A stretch of DNA of 64,000 nucleotides, taken from positions 1 through 64,000 of the forward strand of contig JAKLET010000010.1 in the NCBI GenBank assembly GCA_022711595.1. Reading direction: 5' to 3'. Each line of letters begins with the position of its first letter. The first letter of the stretch is position 1. This DNA is from Deltaproteobacteria bacterium (GTDB lineage Bacteria > Desulfobacterota > Syntrophorhabdia > Syntrophorhabdales > Syntrophorhabdaceae). Positions 46,165-55,033 of the stretch are shown here, in pieces. Under the pieces are notes generated by a model. The model ran no database searches. It had not been told where the DNA came from and saw only the letters and a program-made list of their open reading frames with translations. Both the position numbers and the translations under genes were made by a program.

Positions 46165-46273
46165 TGGTTTATCCGGTTTCTCCGGTTTGTTTAGTTTCTT
46201 TGGTTGATAAGGACCAGAAAAACCAGACAAACTGTATAAACCGCATAAACCAGACAAACCGTACGAACCAGTT
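46165..46273. repeat. intergenic quasi-palindrome of degenerate 9-bp units (element II)
   Basis: Left arm: GGTTTATCC/GGTTTCTCC/GGTTTGTTT/AGTTTCTTT/GGTTGATAA. Right arm: ACCAGAAAA/ACCAGACAA/ACTGTATAA/ACCGCATAA/ACCAGACAA/ACCGTACGA. All units are 9 bp and the two arms are complementary in register. It sits between the convergent ggt and class II aldolase genes. Confidence 0.8.
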
Positions 46274-46841
46274 AAGGTTTCAGCGTTTCCAGGTGGTAAA
46301 GGTAGAATGCCGAGGACTCAAGGCTGCTGGTGAGCATGTAGGCCTCTTCCAGAGTGTCGCCGCGGGCGAAACTGCCGTGGCCCCTTACAAGGACGATCCC
46401 GTGGTTTTTCAAACACCCGCTGACGGCCTGCGCGGCCTCGTCGGAGGCTATGGTTCTTTCGGGGGTGACAACAGGTATGCTTTTCAGAAGATGGGAGCCT
46501 TCCGAGTCGACGGGAACGATCTCCCCGTATGCCATGGAAAGAAGCGTTCCATAGGGGGGATGAGCATGAACGACCGCAAGGGCGTCCGTATTGAGGTATA
46601 TCGCCCGGTGGACGACCAGCTCAGATGACGCCGAAAGGATGTTCGGGTCATCGGCACGCTCAAGGTCGATCCCGATTATGTCGGCGCCGTGCAGGCGCCC
46701 CATCATGGAACCCCTTCGGGTGATATACAGGTGCTTGTCCGCCCGGACGCTCATGTTTCCCGCGTGAGAGCTTATAAGTCCCCTGAGGAAGATGTCGCGC
46801 CCGATATCTATGAACGATCTGATGACAGTCTCTTCAAGCAT
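46272..46841 (-). CDS. class II aldolase/adducin family protein
   Basis: 189 residues, AAGGA before the ATG. The fuculose-phosphate-aldolase fold is shown by GLISSHAGNMSVR (phosphate-binding), VVHAHPPYGTLL (two zinc His) and VRGHGSFARG (third zinc His region). Such enzymes cleave sugar 1-phosphates to DHAP and an aldehyde, or act on 5-deoxy or methylthio analogues. It is short for the family (usually 210-230). It is divergent from lsrF. Confidence 0.87.
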   Translation of the reverse strand: MLEETVIRSFIDIGRDIFLRGLISSHAGNMSVRADKHLYITRRGSMMGRLHGADIIGIDLERADDPNILSASSELVVHRAIYLNTDALAVVHAHPPYGTLLSMAYGEIVPVDSEGSHLLKSIPVVTPERTIASDEAAQAVSGCLKNHGIVLVRGHGSFARGDTLEEAYMLTSSLESSAFYLYHLETLKP

Positions 46842-46962
46842 GGCCGGTCCTTTTGTTCCCGTGACATTCTTCTATCATAAAAGGTCCTGACTGTGAAGTC
46901 TTTCATCGCATCGGTTGACCCGGTCCTACGCCATCACGCCCGGTGTGCGCAGGTTTTTTAAC

Positions 46963-46992
46963 TTGAACCGCGATATTGGGTTGTTTTATACT
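46963..46992 (+). promoter_or_regulatory. candidate sigma70 promoter of lsrF
   Basis: TTGAAC (46963-46968), 18 bp, TATACT (46987-46992), leaving a leader of about 55 nt before the ATG at 47056. Best match in the 214-bp divergent gap. Confidence 0.4.
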
Positions 46993-47055
46993 CTGCGAAG
47001 CAAAAAGCTTTTAGTTATTTCCCCGGGAAACTTCACAATAAGAAAGGAGAAAAAA

Positions 47056-47937
47056 ATGGCTGATACCGACGGGATCAAAGAAGCCAAAAACTTTTATACG
47101 GACAGGCCTCAGGAAACGGAAGGTTTTTTCCTGAAAGGTTCCAACTCGCTGGATTGGGGGATAAAGAACAGGCTGGCGCGGATATTCAACCCGGTGTCGG
47201 GCCGGACGGTCATGCTGGCCATCGACCACGGGTATTTTCAGGGGCCCACCACCGGCCTGGAGAGGGTCGATATCAATATCCTGCCGCTCATGCCTTACGC
47301 AGATACCCTGATGCTGACAAGGGGAATACTGCGCAGTGTGGTGCCGCCCTCGACCTCCAGATCGATCGTGCTCAGGGTTTCCGGCGGCGCGAGCATCCTC
47401 AAGGAACTTTCAAATGAGGACATTGCCGTGGACATCGAAGAATCGATCCGTCTCAACGTGTGCGCCATGGCCGTTCAGGTCTTCATCGGCGGCGAATACG
47501 AAAAACAGTCTATCATCAACATGACCAGAATGGTCGACATCGGGAACCGGTACGGCATTCCGACACTGGCCGTGACCGCGGTCGGCAAGGACATGGCCCG
47601 AGACGCGAAGTATTTCCAGCTTGCCTGCAGGATATGCGCCGAGCTTGGCGCCCATTATATCAAGACCTATTACGTGGAAAAGGACTTTGATACCGTCACC
47701 GCTTCATGCCCCGTACCGATCGTAATGGCAGGCGGCAAAAAGATACCCGAGCTTGATGCCCTGACCATGGCCTATAACGCGGTACAGCAAGGCGCATCCG
47801 GTGTGGACATGGGGCGCAATATCTTCCAGTCTGATGCTCCGGTGGCCATGATCCAGGCCGTTAGGGCCGTTGTCCACGACAACATGACCCCGGCCGCCGC
47901 CCTCGATCTCTATAATACTCTGAAGGGCCGCGGCTGA
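47056..47937 (+). CDS. lsrF: LsrF-like class I aldolase/thiolase
   Basis: 293 residues, GAAAGGAG upstream. Nearly the whole length matches what I know of E. coli Lsr[47 protein letters not shown]-like [15 protein letters not shown], and the Schiff-base region [11 protein letters not shown] with Lys203 at the LsrF position. LsrF transfers an acetyl group from 3-hydroxy-2,4-pentanedione 5-phosphate to CoA in AI-2 breakdown. No other lsr gene (lsrACDB, K, R, G) is nearby, so the substrate may differ; the neighbours are a zinc dehydrogenase and a class II aldolase. Confidence 0.85.
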   Translation: MADTDGIKEAKNFYTDRPQETEGFFLKGSNSLDWGIKNRLARIFNPVSGRTVMLAIDHGYFQGPTTGLERVDINILPLMPYADTLMLTRGILRSVVPPSTSRSIVLRVSGGASILKELSNEDIAVDIEESIRLNVCAMAVQVFIGGEYEKQSIINMTRMVDIGNRYGIPTLAVTAVGKDMARDAKYFQLACRICAELGAHYIKTYYVEKDFDTVTASCPVPIVMAGGKKIPELDALTMAYNAVQQGASGVDMGRNIFQSDAPVAMIQAVRAVVHDNMTPAAALDLYNTLKGRG

Positions 47938-47962
47938 CGGTTCTTTCGAAAGAAGGAAAGAC

Positions 47963-48985
47963 ATTAAAGTATCCTACTGGTACAACAATAAGGACATAAG
48001 GATCGAAGAGGTCCCGACGCCGGTGCCGGGACCGGGAGAGATGCTGGTCAAGGTGCATTCCTGCGGTATCTGCGGCAGCGACATCGTGGAATGGTACCGT
48101 CTCCCGCGGGCGCCGCTCGTGCAGGGGCATGAGATCGGAGCCGAAGTTACGGCTGTCGGCGGTGAAGTGAAAAGGTACAAGACGGGCGACAGGGTTTTCA
48201 TTCCCCCCAAGATACCCTGCGGTAAATGTTTTTACTGTTCAAACGGACACTATCCCCAGTGCACGGAGATCAAAGAGCGGCTGCCGGGTGGTTTTGCCGA
48301 ATACATCCTGGTCCCGGAGATCTTCGTGGAGAGAGGTACATACCTGCTGCCCGAAAATGTCACATACGATCAAAGCACTTTTTTTGAGCCCCTGGCGTGC
48401 GCGGTGCGAGCCCAGCGGCTGGCAGGGATAAAAAAGGAAGACAGCGTCCTGGTGATTGGCTGCGGAATGTCCGGACTGCTCCATGTTAAATTGGCAAGCG
48501 CCAGGGGATGCAGGGTGATCGCCGTGGATGTCAACGCTAAGAAGCTTGAGATCGCGGCACGCTCAGGTGCCGACATCACGATCGACGCGGGCGATGATGA
48601 TGTACCCTCAAGACTTGCCGCCGTGATAGGGAAGAAGGCCGATGCCGTATTGTTGTGCGCCTCTGCCGTGCAGGCTGTTGACCAGGCATGGAGATGTGTG
48701 GACAAGGGGGGCGTTGTCGTACTCTTTGCCGTCCCGGGGCCGGAGAAAGAGGTTGTTGTTCCGGTCAATGATTTCTGGATGAAGGAGATAACCATCCTCA
48801 CTTCCTACTACTGCGGGCCGCCCGATATCATGGATGCGATAAAGCTGATCGGATCAGGAGAAATCGACGTCGACGATCTGGTCACCCACCGCCTTCCCCT
48901 GGATGAAATCGTCCATGGCTTTGAACTGGTTTCCGATGGCCGCGAGTCCATCAAGGTCATCATCAAACCCCACCTGCAACCTTAA
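47963..48985 (+). CDS. zinc-dependent medium-chain dehydrogenase, probable AUU start
   Basis: 340 residues if it begins at ATT 47963. In-frame codons from there encode IKVSYWYNNKDIRIEEVPTP, the expected N-terminal strand pair of the MDR fold, and AAGGA lies 5 bp upstream. No ATG, GTG or TTG exists in that frame between the end of lsrF and a GTG at 48023, which would delete the first strands. The zinc sites are visible: catalytic CGICGSD and GHEIG, structural CGKCFYCSNGHYPQC; NAD-binding VIGCGMSGLL. Probably a sorbitol/threonine-dehydrogenase-like polyol oxidoreductase acting with LsrF. Confidence 0.85.
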   Translation: MKVSYWYNNKDIRIEEVPTPVPGPGEMLVKVHSCGICGSDIVEWYRLPRAPLVQGHEIGAEVTAVGGEVKRYKTGDRVFIPPKIPCGKCFYCSNGHYPQCTEIKERLPGGFAEYILVPEIFVERGTYLLPENVTYDQSTFFEPLACAVRAQRLAGIKKEDSVLVIGCGMSGLLHVKLASARGCRVIAVDVNAKKLEIAARSGADITIDAGDDDVPSRLAAVIGKKADAVLLCASAVQAVDQAWRCVDKGGVVVLFAVPGPEKEVVVPVNDFWMKEITILTSYYCGPPDIMDAIKLIGSGEIDVDDLVTHRLPLDEIVHGFELVSDGRESIKVIIKPHLQP

Positions 48986-48989
48986 CCAG

Positions 48990-49075
48990 GTTTATGCGGT
49001 TTATATAGTTTCTTCAGTTTGTTTGGTTTTTACAACCATACAAACCATACAAACCGGAGAAACCGAACAAACGTT
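48990..49075. repeat. intergenic quasi-palindrome of degenerate 9-bp units (element III)
   Basis: Left: AGGTTTATG/CGGTTTATA/TAGTTTCTT/CAGTTTGTT/TGGTTTTTA. Right: AACCATACA/AACCATACA/AACCGGAGA/AACCGAACA. It lies between the convergent dehydrogenase and folK genes. Confidence 0.8.
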
Positions 49076-49077
49076 TT

Positions 49078-49590
49078 TTATGTGTCCTCTGAAAAGGGGA
49101 TGCCTTCGAGTTTTAAGACCCGCTGATCGTCACCTATACCGGAAAGAAAACTGCCGAGCGGTTTATTGAGTGAAGGGTGGACAAGGCCGGGGTCGATCTC
49201 GATGCAGGGCATTATGGCAAACTTTCTGCGATGAAGCTCGCGGTGGGGGATTGAAAGGGGTGCTTCCTCAATGACCGCGTCGCCGTATAACAGTATGTCC
49301 AGGTCTATGATGCGCGGCCCGTTCTTTTCTTCCCTTATCCGCCCCATTGAAGATTCTATGGTGTTCAGGAACTGAAGCAGTTCCCGGGGGTTGCCCCGCC
49401 AGTCTATTTCAACGGCGCAGTTGATGAAATCGTCCTGTTCGATATCTGATACGGGTGTTGTCGAATAAAAGGATGATATGGACCTGAGACTGGCCCGCGT
49501 ATCGCTGGAGATCCGCTTGATCGCGATGATGCAGTTCTTGTAGCTGTTGCCCGTGTTCGAGCCTATGCCGATAAATATCTTATTGTCCAC
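49078..49590 (-). CDS. folK: 2-amino-4-hydroxy-6-hydroxymethyldihydropteridine pyrophosphokinase
   Basis: 170 residues, GTG start with GAGG upstream. IGIGSNTGNS at the N-terminus and GPRIIDLDILLYGD are the HPPK signature. It transfers pyrophosphate from ATP to the pterin in folate synthesis. Stands alone without folP/folB here. Confidence 0.95.
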   Translation of the reverse strand: MDNKIFIGIGSNTGNSYKNCIIAIKRISSDTRASLRSISSFYSTTPVSDIEQDDFINCAVEIDWRGNPRELLQFLNTIESSMGRIREEKNGPRIIDLDILLYGDAVIEEAPLSIPHRELHRRKFAIMPCIEIDPGLVHPSLNKPLGSFLSGIGDDQRVLKLEGIPFSEDT

Positions 49591-49637
49591 GCCGGGGCCT
49601 CTTGCGCCTCTCTCAGAGATCTCTTAGCGCGGCGCAT

Positions 49638-49793
49638 TTATTTTTCCCTGTCGTCGGGTTCCTTCATCTCTTTTTTAAAATCCTTGATGCCTTTGCCGAC
49701 TGAGCCCATGATACTCGGGAGCTTTCCCGCGCCGAAGATCAGGACGACGATGACAAGTATGATAATTATCTCGGGCAATCCAAGGCCGAACAT
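49638..49793 (-). CDS. tatA: twin-arginine translocase subunit TatA
   Basis: 51 residues, read directly from the minus strand. [20 protein letters not shown] is followed by [20 protein letters not shown] and a short acidic/basic tail, i.e. the TatA/E plan: N-terminal membrane helix, FG hinge, amphipathic helix. An in-frame ATG at 49808 could add five residues; neither start has a good ribosome site. It is at the short end of the family. tatC is not in the window. Confidence 0.88.
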   Translation of the reverse strand: MFGLGLPEIIIILVIVVLIFGAGKLPSIMGSVGKGIKDFKKEMKEPDDREK

Positions 49794-49902
49794 ATTAAAC
49801 GATATCATTAACGAAAGAAGGGAGTCAACGTTTTTTGCCGGGCCGTCAGATTCGAAAACGCTTGATTAACCCGGCGCTGTGAGTATAAATATATCGGGTA
49901 TT

Positions 49903-50271
49903 ATGATGGATGATACGGGTCATTTCAAAGATCTCAACGCAATGCCGGTGAGCGTCAAGGCGCGCGGTTTTCTCGAGGGCGCAGGATTGCCTCCCCTTGA
50001 CAGGTGTTTCCACTGTGTGCAGATGGCTCTTGGCGCGATAGACCTCGGGCTTGTCGAGGTCGAGACGGATGTTGCCGAAACGGTGAAGGCCATGATGGAC
50101 TGGAGGCCTCAGAGGCTCTCGAATTTCTTCATCCTCATGACCGGTGAAGAATACGAACCTGCCGGTTGGGAAAGTGCGGGCGACCTGCAAGAGCTGGCCG
50201 TGATCATTCTTGATGATATAGAGAACAAGATGCTGATGCACTTCCCCTATTACCGCAACCCCGAATCCTAA
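49903..50271 (+). CDS. hypothetical protein
   Basis: About 122 residues from ATG 49903 (a GTG at 49879 is also in frame; no clear ribosome site). Alpha/beta-looking with a Cys pair in DRCFHCVQMALG and an acidic C-terminal half (GDLQELAVIILDDIEN). No family recognised. It lies divergent from tatA and upstream of def. Confidence 0.6.
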   Translation: MMDDTGHFKDLNAMPVSVKARGFLEGAGLPPLDRCFHCVQMALGAIDLGLVEVETDVAETVKAMMDWRPQRLSNFFILMTGEEYEPAGWESAGDLQELAVIILDDIENKMLMHFPYYRNPES

Positions 50272-50273
50272 AA

Positions 50274-50398
50274 ACAGTTTCAAAGTTTCATAGTTTGAGA
50301 AACGTCTCAGAATGAAAAGATAACGGCATGTTGAAATGATCTTTTTTTATTTCTTTTCCTTGGAACGTAAAACCTGAAACTTTGAAACTGCCGTTACA
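50274..50398. repeat. intergenic quasi-palindrome of degenerate 8-bp units (element VI)
   Basis: Left: AGTTTCAA/AGTTTCAT/AGTTTGAG; right: CTGAAACT/TTGAAACT, with AACGGCA near the centre and GCCGTT at the end. The arms are complementary across about 70 bp. It separates the hypothetical gene from def. Confidence 0.6.
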
Positions 50399-50434
50399 GT
50401 TGACTCTGCCGCCGATATAGTTTAAAAATAATGA

Positions 50435-50935
50435 ATGGCACTTCTTGATATCCGCACCATTCCCGACCAGGTACTGAGAGAATTGGCGAAGCCGATAGAC
50501 AATATCACCGGCGAGATCGTCAGGCTTTCCGAAGACATGATCGAGACCATGATCGGTGCCCGTGGAGCAGGATTGGCTGCGAACCAGATCGGTCTTCCCA
50601 TTCGCCTCATTGCGATCGATGCGTCCCTCAACCCGAAAGAAAAGAGCCATATCATCCTTATAAATCCCGTTATCGTGGAGACCCAGCTCGAAGAGAACGG
50701 CGAAGAGGGATGCCTGAGCGTCCCCGGTTACTACGAGTTCGTAAAAAGAGCGAAAAAGGTGCATGCGATGGGCATCGACCTTAAGGGCAACACGGTCGAG
50801 TTTGAATGCGAGGGACAGCTGGCCCGCGCCATGCAGCACGAGATAGACCATCTGAACGGGGTCCTGTTTATCGATCTCTTGAGTCCGCTGAAAAAAAACC
50901 TTTTCAAGAAAAAAATCACCAAGAAGGATAAATGA
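50435..50935 (+). CDS. def: peptide deformylase
   Basis: 166 residues. All three motifs are present: GAGLAANQIG, EGCLSVPG (metal Cys) and QHEIDHLNG (two metal His and catalytic Glu). It removes the formyl group from new proteins. Its stop overlaps the fmt start (ATGA). Confidence 0.96.
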   Translation: MALLDIRTIPDQVLRELAKPIDNITGEIVRLSEDMIETMIGARGAGLAANQIGLPIRLIAIDASLNPKEKSHIILINPVIVETQLEENGEEGCLSVPGYYEFVKRAKKVHAMGIDLKGNTVEFECEGQLARAMQHEIDHLNGVLFIDLLSPLKKNLFKKKITKKDK

Positions 50936-51855
50936 GGATCGTTTTTTTCGGTTCCTCCGGTTTTTCCGTTCCATCCCTGCGCAAAACGGGTGACAGCGTC
51001 GTTGCCGTGGTGACGAAAAAGGCAAAGCCCAAAGGCCGCGGATATCAGCTTGACGACAATGAGGTCAAAAGGGCCGCATCCGAAATGGGCCTTCCCCTTA
51101 TCGAGATCGATTCGTTCAGGGACGAAGAGGCCAAGTCCATTGCAGATCACAGTCCGGATCTTTTTATAGTGGTTTCATTTGGACTCATGGTGCCCAAATG
51201 GGCCCTCGACGTCCCCTCGAAGGGCCCCATCAATATACATCCGTCACTGCTTCCTCATTACAGGGGCCCATCGCCCATTCAATGGGCGCTCCTTAAGGGC
51301 GACTCCATGACGGGCGTTACGCTCATAATAATGAACGAGAAGATGGATGAAGGCGATATCATTTATCAGGAACATGTGCCGATCCGGGATGACGATAATT
51401 ACATAACCCTGTCAGAGAGGCTTTCCCTGAAGGCTGCCGATGCGCTGCCCGGCATACTCGATCGTATCGACGCCGCGGGGATGGCGGAGGGAGCGAAGCA
51501 GGACCACTCCAATGCCACCTATGCACCGATGATCACCAGGGAGATGGGCAGGATAGACTGGCAAAAAAGCGCGGCCGCGGCGGACCGCCAGGTGAAGGCA
51601 CTGGTAGGGTGGCCTGCCGCTTTTACCACTCTCGACGGGAAGCTGCTGAAGATATTCGACTCCATTGCCGATAGCACCTCGTTGCCGAAAGGCCCGCCGG
51701 GCACGGTTACGGAAATATCGAAAGAAGGGCTCAACGTAAGCACGGGAAAAGGTGTGCTCACCGTCAGGGAATTGCAGATGGAAAATAAAAAACGCATGCC
51801 TGCGTACGATTTCTCGAAAGGATACCGTGGGTTACAGGGTAAACTGTTGATTTAG
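50932..51855 (+). CDS. fmt: methionyl-tRNA formyltransferase
   Basis: 307 residues. The formyl-folate binding and catalytic segment INIHPSLLPHYRGPSPIQWA and the C-terminal OB-like domain (RQVKALVGWPAAFTTLDG) are clear. It starts within the def stop codon, giving the usual def-fmt coupling. Confidence 0.95.
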   Translation: MRIVFFGSSGFSVPSLRKTGDSVVAVVTKKAKPKGRGYQLDDNEVKRAASEMGLPLIEIDSFRDEEAKSIADHSPDLFIVVSFGLMVPKWALDVPSKGPINIHPSLLPHYRGPSPIQWALLKGDSMTGVTLIIMNEKMDEGDIIYQEHVPIRDDDNYITLSERLSLKAADALPGILDRIDAAGMAEGAKQDHSNATYAPMITREMGRIDWQKSAAAADRQVKALVGWPAAFTTLDGKLLKIFDSIADSTSLPKGPPGTVTEISKEGLNVSTGKGVLTVRELQMENKKRMPAYDFSKGYRGLQGKLLI

Positions 51856-51878
51856 CTTGAAAAATGGCCATTTTTCTA

Positions 51879-51908
51879 TTGACAGGACAGGTGTATTGCA
51901 ATTATCAT
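51879..51908 (+). promoter_or_regulatory. sigma70 promoter of the lytic transglycosylase gene
   Basis: TTGACA (51879-51884), 18 bp, TATCAT (51903-51908), about 44 bp before the ATG at 51952. It lies in the only gap between fmt and this gene. Confidence 0.55.
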
Positions 51909-51951
51909 CAAAGTAATGATCTGGTATGAAACTTGCTTGATTAATTAGGTT

Positions 51952-53796
51952 ATGAAAACATATCTCACCATAATGGTTCTTTTCATTTTTTGTATGGGAT
52001 TTGCGGCAGCAGACCGGGCCGACGCGGATAATTTCAACGATCCCAATTCGCCGGGCATTGTCTATGACAGTACTCCTCCCCAAAAACCTCCTTCAGAGCC
52101 CCTTTCCGTGCAAACTCCTATACAAGAAGGGCCGACAGCATCTCCGCCAGCAGTGAAGGAAGAACGTAAAAGCCCTCCCAGGACAGCAAAAACCAAGTCG
52201 ATCAAGACGACGACAAGGAAGAACCAGCAGTTCTATTCCCTGGAGATCGCCACAGATGACGATGATATTTCAAACCTCCTCAAGAACAATTATGACAAGA
52301 ATTTTGACATCCCTATTGTTTTTAATGACGCGGTCAAATATTACATAAAATGGTTTTCTGAAGACAAGAAGAAGGTCTTTGCCAACTGGTTGAAACGTTC
52401 GAAACGCTACGTGCCTATCATAACCGAGATCCTCAGGGAGCACAATATGCCCGAGGACCTGGTCTACCTTGCCATGATAGAGAGCGGTTTCAACCCCAAG
52501 GCATATTCGCACGCAAAGGCGTCGGGTCCATGGCAGTTCATCTATTCGACCGGCGACCGGTACGGGCTTGACGTGAACTACTGGGTGGACGAGCGCAGAG
52601 ACCCGGAGAAATCGACCATCGCTGCGGCAAAATACCTCAGGGACCTTTTCAATCAGTTCGGATGCTGGTACCTTGCCGCTGCCGGATACAATGCCGGAGA
52701 GGGAAGGATCGGAAGGGCAATTGAGAGGCACAATACCACCGATTTCTGGGAGCTATACAAATACGACAGGATCCCTAAGGAGACAAGGGAATATATCCCT
52801 CAGCTCATAGCAGCAGCGATCATCGCAAAGGATCCTGAAAAGTTTGGGTTCGGCGCGATCAGTTATGACCCCCCGATAAGGTTCCTTGAGCTGAAAGTAC
52901 CCCCTGCGACGCCGATCACCCTGATCGCAAAGGCATCGCTTCTCGATATCGATATCGTCCGTTCCTACAATCCTGAGATATTGCGGGGCATTACACCTCC
53001 CGGTACAGGCAGCTACTCGGTAAAGCTGCCGGCTGAGGTGGACAGGCAAACCTTCTATGATAACCTGGAGGCCGAACTTGCCGGAAGGCCGGCCATTAAA
53101 AGCGTTACCACTTACAAAGTAAAGAAGAGAGACTCTCTGGCCTCGATCGTGAAGAAGTTCGGCGTGAGGTCCGAAGACCTTGCCATGGTGAACAGTTATA
53201 ACAACGATTTCAGGGTTAGATCGGGAATGGTCATCGCAGTACCGAAATATTCAGGTGATTCATCAAGCCACACCGTCCTTGCGAAGAATGTTGCCCAGGA
53301 CCCGGATAAATCGAAAAAACAAAAGAGCGTAAAGAAGGACGACGATGACAGGCCCGCCAGGGGCGAGTCAACCAGGAAGGTCGCTAAGACCGAAAAGACC
53401 GAAAAGTCGAATGATGAGGAGCGGGTTAGGACGACAAAAGCGGTAAAGACCTACCATATCGTGAAAAAAGGCGAAACCCTTGCTGATATTTCGGAGCGTT
53501 ACGGCATCGAAAAATCGAGCCTGCGCCAGGCGAACAAACTCAAGGGGGACAGGGTGTACCCCAATATGAAGATCCGCCTTGTAAGCTTTGTGGAGAAGAA
53601 GAAGACAGCGTCACCCGCACCGGCGCCAGCCAGGAAGAAGAATGTAAAGTACCACACCGTGAAGAAAGGTGAGACCCTTTCATCGATATCCGAGAAATAC
53701 GGGGTCGATGTGGACGATATCAAATCCGCCAACAAGATCAAAGGCAACAAGATCAACGCAAAGACAAAGCTCAAGATCGTCAGACAGGAAGGTTAA
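51952..53796 (+). CDS. mltD: MltD-like membrane-bound lytic transglycosylase with three LysM domains
   Basis: 614 residues with signal peptide (about 1-23). A Pro/Lys-rich linker is followed by an SLT/GH23 domain (about 145-300): catalytic Glu in [30 protein letters not shown]. Three LysM domains follow (about 381-430, 500-545, 563-612; [41 protein letters not shown]), separated by a highly charged Lys/Asp/Glu linker. It cleaves glycan strands to anhydro-muropeptides; LysM binds the glycan. Confidence 0.93.
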   Translation: MKTYLTIMVLFIFCMGFAAADRADADNFNDPNSPGIVYDSTPPQKPPSEPLSVQTPIQEGPTASPPAVKEERKSPPRTAKTKSIKTTTRKNQQFYSLEIATDDDDISNLLKNNYDKNFDIPIVFNDAVKYYIKWFSEDKKKVFANWLKRSKRYVPIITEILREHNMPEDLVYLAMIESGFNPKAYSHAKASGPWQFIYSTGDRYGLDVNYWVDERRDPEKSTIAAAKYLRDLFNQFGCWYLAAAGYNAGEGRIGRAIERHNTTDFWELYKYDRIPKETREYIPQLIAAAIIAKDPEKFGFGAISYDPPIRFLELKVPPATPITLIAKASLLDIDIVRSYNPEILRGITPPGTGSYSVKLPAEVDRQTFYDNLEAELAGRPAIKSVTTYKVKKRDSLASIVKKFGVRSEDLAMVNSYNNDFRVRSGMVIAVPKYSGDSSSHTVLAKNVAQDPDKSKKQKSVKKDDDDRPARGESTRKVAKTEKTEKSNDEERVRTTKAVKTYHIVKKGETLADISERYGIEKSSLRQANKLKGDRVYPNMKIRLVSFVEKKKTASPAPAPARKKNVKYHTVKKGETLSSISEKYGVDVDDIKSANKIKGNKINAKTKLKIVRQEG

Positions 53797-53802
53797 AAAA
53801 CC

Positions 53803-53907
53803 GTTTCAACCGTTCCAACCGAAAAAAACTATAAAAAAATGCTGCGGTTTTCGGGGCTGCAGCATTTTTAATCGTTGAAACTGCTGAAACGGTTGAAACG
53901 GTTTTTT
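53803..53907. repeat. intergenic element VII, 9-bp degenerate units around a terminator
   Basis: Left CCGTTTCAA/CCGTTCCAA; right CGTTGAAAC/TGCTGAAAC/GGTTGAAAC/GGTT. The arms pair and enclose the bidirectional terminator at 53835-53869, between convergent genes. Confidence 0.65.
53835..53869. terminator. bidirectional intrinsic terminator
   Basis: AAAAATGCTGC (53835-53845) pairs with GCAGCATTTTT (53859-53869), 11-bp stem, A-run on one side and T-run on the other. It serves the convergent mltD and acetyltransferase genes. Confidence 0.85.
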
Positions 53908-54360
53908 TCAGACCTTCAGCACCAGGTTTATCATATCACCTCTGGAGAAACCCATGGCGTGAAAGAACTGGAGAAGGTCCCAGTCGTTCCAGTTGACGAG
54001 GGTATAGATTGTATCAACACCATATTTTCGAAGGTTTTCGACAAGCCCGTTGGCAAGGACCTTTGCAATACCCCTGTTCTGGTAATCGGGGTCGATACCG
54101 ATCGTGTCGATCCATCCTATATTGTTGGGTACTTTGAATTCCCAACCGCTTACTTCGCCCAGGATAAAGCCTGCCACCTTTCCGTCAATCTCTGCGACAA
54201 GGGACGCGTCAGGGGGCCTTGTTTCCGCCTGTTTTATGATCTTGGCGACCCAGTATTCCTTTCTGCTTTCACCGAGAACTTTTGTATCAATCTCCACAAT
54301 GTAGTCCAGATCGTCTTTTACCATCTGCCTCATGGAGAGTTTATCAAGAAAATTGCTCAT
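53908..54360 (-). CDS. GNAT-family N-acetyltransferase
   Basis: 150 residues, GAGG before the ATG. The acetyl-CoA-binding motif A is DTIGIDPDYQNRGIAKVLANG (R/Q-x-x-G-x-G/A form), preceded by VAEIDGKVAGFILG. The substrate cannot be told. Confidence 0.88.
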   Translation of the reverse strand: MSNFLDKLSMRQMVKDDLDYIVEIDTKVLGESRKEYWVAKIIKQAETRPPDASLVAEIDGKVAGFILGEVSGWEFKVPNNIGWIDTIGIDPDYQNRGIAKVLANGLVENLRKYGVDTIYTLVNWNDWDLLQFFHAMGFSRGDMINLVLKV

Positions 54361-54505
54361 TATTTAACCTCGCTTGTAATTTTTTTAACATAGTGACGGT
54401 TTTATTGCAAGAAAAGATTCTCGCTTGAGAAATATTAAACAAGCAGTAATATTGAGATGTTGGATACGAATTAAAGGATGGCGTCAATCAATGGGGGTCA
54501 GACTA

Positions 54506-54829
54506 TCAGGCGGTAAGTCTTTCCTGAATGATCCTGACCTTTGTGCCGGTCCGCGGTCTGCCCTGCGGTTTGCTTTTTTTCTTCTGCATTGCGGACTTGC
54601 AGCGGGGGCATAGAACGCCTGTGCTGTCCGGGCCTGCGATGAATATTTTGCCGCAATTATAGCATATCTCCTGGTTGCCGGCCCGCCGGGGATAATCAGG
54701 ATAGATCCGGTAGAGACATGTTGGTTTCGTGCAAACAAATACTCTGACCTTGTTCACCGCGTCATAGTCGGAACACATTTCTGAACCGCAATGCGGGCAA
54801 AAAACTCTGGTTGTCATGGTATCGTCCAT
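54506..54829 (-). CDS. zinc-ribbon protein
   Basis: 107 residues with two ribbons: FCPHCG ... CTKPTC and ICYNCG ... LCPRC, then a basic tail (QKKKSKPQGRPRTG). GAGGTG precedes the ATG. Probably binds nucleic acid or protein; no family named. Confidence 0.7.
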   Translation of the reverse strand: MDDTMTTRVFCPHCGSEMCSDYDAVNKVRVFVCTKPTCLYRIYPDYPRRAGNQEICYNCGKIFIAGPDSTGVLCPRCKSAMQKKKSKPQGRPRTGTKVRIIQERLTA

Positions 54830-54924
54830 TTTGCACCTCTGATGATATTATCGGCGGAAGAACGCTTTTATTTAGTTTGAAAAAAGCGGGCGCTGTGAGG
54901 CCGTTTTCGACGCATTGTTTTTGA

Positions 54925-54953
54925 TTGACAACATTTTATTGCCATACGAGAAT
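54925..54953 (+). promoter_or_regulatory. candidate promoter of the TPR-CHAT gene
   Basis: TTGACA (54925-54930), 17 bp, GAGAAT (54948-54953); 80 bp before the start codon at 55034. The -10 match is moderate. Confidence 0.4.
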
Positions 54954-55033
54954 GTTATTTCTACGTAAGGGCGGTTATCCGGAAGAGCGCCAGAGGGGTG
55001 TCAAGGTAAAATAAAGAGACCGCAGGGGTGATC

